Origin: an uncultured Clostridia bacterium
Lineage (GTDB): Bacteria > Bacillota > Clostridia > Oscillospirales > Ruminococcaceae
Direction: 5' to 3'
NCBI GenBank assembly: GCA_947625155.1
Contig: CANQNG010000021.1
Span: forward strand, 1 to 33,775
Length of the DNA: 33,775 bases
In this document: piece after piece, positions 29,900 to 33,775 of the stretch
Numbering within the stretch: the first letter of the stretch is position 1
Layout: each line of letters opens with the position of its first letter
Position numbers and translations under genes: made by a program
The notes under the pieces: model-generated
Databases searched by the model: none
Told to the model about the DNA's origin: nothing
What the model saw: the letters and a program-made list of their open reading frames with translations, nothing else

Positions 29900-31934
29900 A
29901 CTGTACCGGCATCGGCGGCGGTTCGAGGTCGGGAACATCCGGCACATCAGGCAGATCCGGCGGTGCAGGTGGGTCAGTCAGCGGCGGCGGATCGGTAGCC
30001 GGTGGGATATAGGGGGTCGTTGGTTCGTCCGGGACTGTCGGTACATCCGGTTCGGCAGGGTCGGTGATCGGCGGAACTTCCTCCGGAGGCAGGGTCTCCT
30101 CACCCGGTCCAGAAGTATCCAACGTTTCTTCGACCGTAGGCAGGGGCGCACCGGACCAGCCTCCCGTGCTGATGACCTGACTGGCTGTGCCGATGCTGAC
30201 CGTCAGCCAGACTTCCGTTCCAACTGCAACCAGCGAATTGGCTGCTACGTTCTGCGACAGCACACAGTCCATGACATAGTCCCCGTTGGACACATAGCAG
30301 AGCACACACTTCAAGCCGGCTGCTTCCAGCACACTTTTCGCCGTGCCTGCGCCCATCAGCTTGACACTGGGCACACGGGTCATCTGCACACCGAGACTGA
30401 CTTTCATTTGGATGGTCGTTCCCTGCGGAACGCTTTCTCCCTCGGCAATGTCCTGTTCAATGATGACTCCGGCTGGGACTTCCGGGTCGTAGACGGTCTC
30501 GATCTGCAGGGCATAGAGGAAAATTTCCGAAAGCTGTGCCTTTGCTTCCTCAAACTGCATGCCCACATAATTGCCGACCTTTTCCAGCTTGTTGATGTCC
30601 AGATCCTCCCGCCCGAGCGAAACAGTCAGGCGGATCGTGCTGTCCCGTTCGAGAAGTGTTTCCGGGTCAACATCCTGCGCAATGACCGTGCCGGGCGCAT
30701 CTCCGATACTGGAAACTTCCTCATATTCGACCACAAAGCCCAGATCTTCAAGCTTTTTCTGTGCATCGGCAAGCAGCAGATCGCACACATCCGGTACATA
30801 ATTCGTCCACCCGTCACTGATGCCGAGCATGACCGTATCGCCTGCCCGGACGATCGAACCGGCAGCAGGCTGCTGCGTTGCTACCGCATTTTCCGGGACG
30901 GTCGGGTTGTCCGCGCGGGAGGCAAGGATCATTTCCAGTCCCATCTCCTCCAACAAAGCGGCAGCTTCCTCCTGCGGCAGATCCAGCAGCTCCGGCAGCT
31001 GCATTTCCCCCTCTGAAAGCGCATATGCCACGTCCGGCAGGCGTTTTTTCTCTTCGGTGGGGCGGTTTTCGCAGTGTGTCCGGTAGAGTACCGGCACTGC
31101 CAGACATACCACACAGAACAGCACAGCCAACCACGGCAGCAGGGCAGCCGCTTTCCCTACCTGCTGCACCCGGCGGACATGTCTTGCAGTGTGAAGCTGT
31201 TCCCAGAGAGTGTCAATGTGCATTTCCGGGTCGTGAATGCCGTTGTACAGGGCATTGCGGATACCGGCAGGGAGTTTAGCGGCTGCTTTGTCACGGTAGA
31301 CGGTCTCACCCGTCATCATTTCGTAAAGCAGCTGACTGACAGCACACACATCCGCTGTGGATCCTTCCGTGCAGCCAAGCCAGTCCCGCAGAATACAGCC
31401 GTTTTCTGTCAGGCGGATCGCGCCGGCAGTCAGTGCGCCGTGCGTGATGCCCTGCCCGTGCAGCCCTGCGAGCGTATCCAGTACGGGCAGCAGGAGTTCC
31501 AGTGCTTCTTCCGGGGAGAGCGTTCCGCTGTCCATGACCGAACGCAGCGATGCCGCAGCCTGCAAGGGCATGGTGTACCATAGTGTGCCTTTCTCTTCAA
31601 AAACATCGGAGATCTCCGGGAGTGCCGCTTCTTCCGACAGAGACCGCAGTATATCGAGCCTTGCCGCAGCGGCAGCACGGGCGGCATTCCATTGCAGTTC
31701 AGACTGCGCATGATAGGGGACAAAGCTGCCTTCTGCCGCATAGCACCAGCGCAGGGGAAGCATTTCACTCAGCAGGACCTCCCCGTCTGCCCCTGCTGCC
31801 CGGTAGTACAGCTCCGAACCGCTGACGTATAGCACTTCCTGTATCGTGTAACCTCCGGCTTGCGTACCGGGGCGGCACATTGCCTGTGTCACGGCGGCGG
31901 GCAATTGCGCCGCAGCTTCTGTATACCAGTGCAT
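29898..31934 (-). CDS. Membrane pseudokinase with four PASTA domains
   Basis: 678 residues. It has the layout of PknB/PrkC-type kinases: a cytoplasmic kinase-like domain (about 25-245), one TM (about 262-284), four external PASTA repeats (about 313-377, 378-444, 446-520, 521-588) and a Pro-rich tail. PASTA domains bind muropeptides or beta-lactams in the family. The kinase residues are lost: no Gly-rich loop, no lysine in EVLLSEMLP, ITHGALTAG where HRDLKxxN should be (Asp and Asn missing), and RDWLG in place of DFG. It is therefore a pseudokinase. AAGGAGGT lies before the ATG, and the upstream gene ends 3 nt earlier, so the two are co-translated. Confidence 0.9.
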   Translation of the reverse strand: MHWYTEAAAQLPAAVTQAMCRPGTQAGGYTIQEVLYVSGSELYYRAAGADGEVLLSEMLPLRWCYAAEGSFVPYHAQSELQWNAARAAAAARLDILRSLSEEAALPEISDVFEEKGTLWYTMPLQAAASLRSVMDSGTLSPEEALELLLPVLDTLAGLHGQGITHGALTAGAIRLTENGCILRDWLGCTEGSTADVCAVSQLLYEMMTGETVYRDKAAAKLPAGIRNALYNGIHDPEMHIDTLWEQLHTARHVRRVQQVGKAAALLPWLAVLFCVVCLAVPVLYRTHCENRPTEEKKRLPDVAYALSEGEMQLPELLDLPQEEAAALLEEMGLEMILASRADNPTVPENAVATQQPAAGSIVRAGDTVMLGISDGWTNYVPDVCDLLLADAQKKLEDLGFVVEYEEVSSIGDAPGTVIAQDVDPETLLERDSTIRLTVSLGREDLDINKLEKVGNYVGMQFEEAKAQLSEIFLYALQIETVYDPEVPAGVIIEQDIAEGESVPQGTTIQMKVSLGVQMTRVPSVKLMGAGTAKSVLEAAGLKCVLCYVSNGDYVMDCVLSQNVAANSLVAVGTEVWLTVSIGTASQVISTGGWSGAPLPTVEETLDTSGPGEETLPPEEVPPITDPAEPDVPTVPDEPTTPYIPPATDPPPLTDPPAPPDLPDVPDVPDLEPPPMPVQ

Positions 31935-31937
31935 TGC

Positions 31938-33617
31938 CTACCTCCTTGTTTGTAGGGCGGTGCTGTCGAATGTGACCTGTTTCAGCGGTTTTAGCTCGGA
32001 GTGCAGATCTTCCGCCGCCTGTAAAGCCGATATATGCAGCGGCAGTGTGCCATAATGCTCCACGAACAGGATATTCTGTGCTTCTTCCGTCAGCAGATAT
32101 TGCAGCCAGAGCATACCCACACGCTGACTGTTCGGGGGGCAATTTGCATTGACCGTGCAGTAAAGCTCATATTGCAGCGGCACTTTGCCGTCCACAGTGA
32201 CCGGTCGGAGGCAGACATCCCCGGCACGCATACTGTCCGCAGACAGTACGGAGAGACAGTCAGAACTGCCCAGCACGGGCAGCGTGCTGTCCTCTGGGAA
32301 TGCTTCTTCGGTCTTGGCATCCGGTTCATATACGGCTAAAAATGCCTGTGCGCTTTCGTCAAACAGTGTCCCGTCCGGCAGGGTGTCGGGGGTGACAGCT
32401 TCCGGCAAGTTATCCCGGTGCAGGCTTCCGTACAGCACGGGCACACTGCACCCCAGCGGGATCACATTCCCGAATGCTGTCATATCTGCCGCATAGACAT
32501 CGTTCAGGGCTTCTGTCATGGACGACAGGTCTGCCGCATGTTCCAGTACGGGGGGCGCAAGGGTGTCCATGTATACGACAGGCGGTTCGATACCGTCCAT
32601 GGTCAGGGCTTCCTCAAAGGAATTGTCCGCATAGATGCGGATATTGACGCCACAGCCCGGATTCTGCCGTTCAAAGCCTGCGGCAAGGCGTTCGTACATG
32701 GCAGCGGTCGCTCTTTCGTCGGCAGTTTCGGCAAGGGGCAGCCATACGGAAATGACCTCCGGGGTGATGTGCCCCGTTTCCAGCCCGTCTGAAAGCGGTT
32801 CGTAGGCTTTTTTGACCTGCTGCACGCCTAAGATACTTGCCGCAAGGCAGAGAACGCACAGCGGCAGCAGCAACAGCCCGACAGGTCTCCGGGTGCGCCG
32901 GGGCGCATTGCCGATCAGAGCGGAGCGCAGTATCTTGGCATCCGCATAGGAAAAGCGCAGGGCTTCCCGGACGGTCACAGCCGGGGCATCCTCTGCATCC
33001 GGCGGCAGGAGAGATCTCAGAAAGGCTGACAGGATATGGACATCTTCTGCCAGTCCGGGCTTTTCGTACAGGCAGTCCGGCACGAGGTACAGACTGCCCT
33101 TTTCCCCGAAACGCAGGGCATCTTCCCGGATCACAGCACCGTATCCCTCTTTATGCAGTGCCGCAAGGCATTCACACAGGCGGATGCCAAGGCTCTGCAC
33201 ATAGGCAGCCGTGATCTGCGGCACGGCAGCATAAAGCCTTCCCTCCGGCAGAGGGCGGCTGACGATGTAGCTGGTATTATTTTCAGAAAAGCTGTCCATT
33301 TCTGGCAGAAGTAAGGGGATATGCTTTTGGTAAATGGCACTGCTGTGCAGAAATTGTTTTGCGCCCTCCCGGAACGCTTTGCCGTCCGCTTCTGCTGTGC
33401 CGTCCTCGTCATAGAACACAGCCGTTCCCTCACGGGTGCAGAAAGCGGGGCAGTATTCCCGTATCGTGACTGTACTGCCGTTCGCTACGTCTGCACCCAG
33501 ATAGAGAAAGCTGTCCTCTTCTGCTGCCAAAACAGCAATGACCCGCCATTTCCCGTGCAGGACAGTGCCCTCTGCAAGCGGCGGGCAGACAGCCGCAGTT
33601 TGCAATTGTTCGTCCAT
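31938..33617 (-). CDS. Pseudokinase fused to an extracellular solute-binding-protein-like domain
   Basis: 559 residues. Residues about 15-205 follow the clostridial Ser/Thr kinase pattern (GTVLHGKWRVIAVL, then YLGADVANGSTVTIREYCP), where IREY replaces the usual IKEY, so the ATP-binding Lys is Arg53. No HRD or DFG can be found around ALHKEGYGAVIREDALRF. A basic stop and one TM (about 246-264) follow. Residues about 286-545 look like a family 1 sugar-type solute-binding protein: VISVWLPLAETADERATAAM, AAGFERQNPGCGVNIRIY, IPLGCSVPVLYGS, GMLWLQYLLTEEAQNILF. The fusion puts a ligand-binding domain outside and a dead kinase inside. First gene of the pair with the PASTA pseudokinase. Confidence 0.87.
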   Translation of the reverse strand: MDEQLQTAAVCPPLAEGTVLHGKWRVIAVLAAEEDSFLYLGADVANGSTVTIREYCPAFCTREGTAVFYDEDGTAEADGKAFREGAKQFLHSSAIYQKHIPLLLPEMDSFSENNTSYIVSRPLPEGRLYAAVPQITAAYVQSLGIRLCECLAALHKEGYGAVIREDALRFGEKGSLYLVPDCLYEKPGLAEDVHILSAFLRSLLPPDAEDAPAVTVREALRFSYADAKILRSALIGNAPRRTRRPVGLLLLPLCVLCLAASILGVQQVKKAYEPLSDGLETGHITPEVISVWLPLAETADERATAAMYERLAAGFERQNPGCGVNIRIYADNSFEEALTMDGIEPPVVYMDTLAPPVLEHAADLSSMTEALNDVYAADMTAFGNVIPLGCSVPVLYGSLHRDNLPEAVTPDTLPDGTLFDESAQAFLAVYEPDAKTEEAFPEDSTLPVLGSSDCLSVLSADSMRAGDVCLRPVTVDGKVPLQYELYCTVNANCPPNSQRVGMLWLQYLLTEEAQNILFVEHYGTLPLHISALQAAEDLHSELKPLKQVTFDSTALQTRR

Positions 33618-33648
33618 AGTCTGTTCCTGTGACCTTTCACATTAGTAA

Positions 33649-33774
33649 CTATAGTATAGCACATTTTTGTGAAAATGTCAAATGGTATCCAGTGGTGAGC
33701 ACGGAAATCAATTTTTCCCAATCACCCTTGAGATCATCATTGGATCCATAAGGCACTCGAACATAATATTTGAG
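33649..33774 (-). CDS. Possible 3' end of a gene entering from the right edge
   Basis: An open frame of 41 codons runs in from the window edge and ends with TAG at 33649-33651. The translation (KYYVRVPYGSNDDLKGDWEK, then LISVLTTGYHLTF) reads like real globular protein, but is too short to assign. It would overlap the promoter of the pseudokinase gene. If real, the edge cuts the gene; if not, it is chance coding in an intergenic region. Confidence 0.35.
   Translation of the reverse strand, partial: LKYYVRVPYGSNDDLKGDWEKLISVLTTGYHLTFSQKCAIL
33653..33681 (-). promoter_or_regulatory. Sigma-A promoter of the pseudokinase operon
   Basis: Minus strand TTGACA (33681-33676), 17-bp spacer, TATACT (33658-33653), about 35 bp before the ATG at 33617, which has a weak AGGA ribosome site. 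Confidence 0.65.
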
Positions 33775-33775
33775 A

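Noticed and set aside
1-33775. CRISPR array, insertion sequence, integrase or transposase
   Set aside because: None seen. The only tandem repeats are in-frame coding repeats, and no ORF resembles a transposase or recombinase.

Overview
This 33.8 kb window looks like chromosomal DNA of a moderately GC-rich, low-GC-branch Firmicute of the Ruminococcaceae, probably a fibre-degrading Ruminococcus. The evidence is two secreted proteins with cellulosomal dockerin modules (4576-5901 and 13036-15009), long Thr-rich linkers, a trimeric NADH-linked [FeFe] hydrogenase operon (24942-29173), strong AGGAGG ribosome sites, and near-consensus sigma-A promoters with 17-bp spacers. Species assignment is inference; no 16S or other marker gene is present.

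Left part (1-9900). A consensus promoter fires leftward out of the window, beside a tRNA-Asn-like gene whose 5' half is degenerate. Next come a 73-residue leader-peptide-like protein, mscL, a zinc-ribbon protein with long disordered repeats, a two-component system downstream of a dockerin-bearing SGNH esterase, an RNA methyltransferase, and a class A penicillin-binding protein with an unusual EF-hand-like loop.

Middle (9900-22800). The plus strand carries a BofC-like membrane protein, a choice-of-anchor A surface protein, a CwlD-like amidase and a transglutaminase-dockerin protein. Facing them on the minus strand is a seven-gene operon read from about 22.7 kb to 15.0 kb. It encodes a large secreted transglutaminase-like protein, a 47-residue acidic peptide, an HPr-kinase-like kinase, a PqqD-like protein, an S26-type signal peptidase, an ABC exporter and a nucleotidyltransferase. 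Genes are joined mostly by stop/start overlaps. I read this as a ribosomally made, modified and exported peptide system. It has the accessory enzymes seen beside some lasso peptides but no cyclase, and is the strongest candidate for an undescribed system.

Right part (22800-33775). A flavin-reductase-like gene and a uridine-kinase-like gene diverge from a shared promoter region. The hydC-hydB-hydA operon follows, behind a structured leader. Two small CotF-like genes come next. A two-gene operon then encodes membrane pseudokinases: one fused to an extracellular solute-binding-protein-like domain, the other carrying four PASTA repeats. Both lack the kinase catalytic residues, so the pair looks like a non-catalytic sensing module.

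An intergenic element of at least 47 nt occurs twice (6128-6174 and 29835-29881), each time at the 3' end of a minus-strand gene. The copies differ at three positions, two of which form a compensatory base-pair change in a hairpin capped by GTAA.
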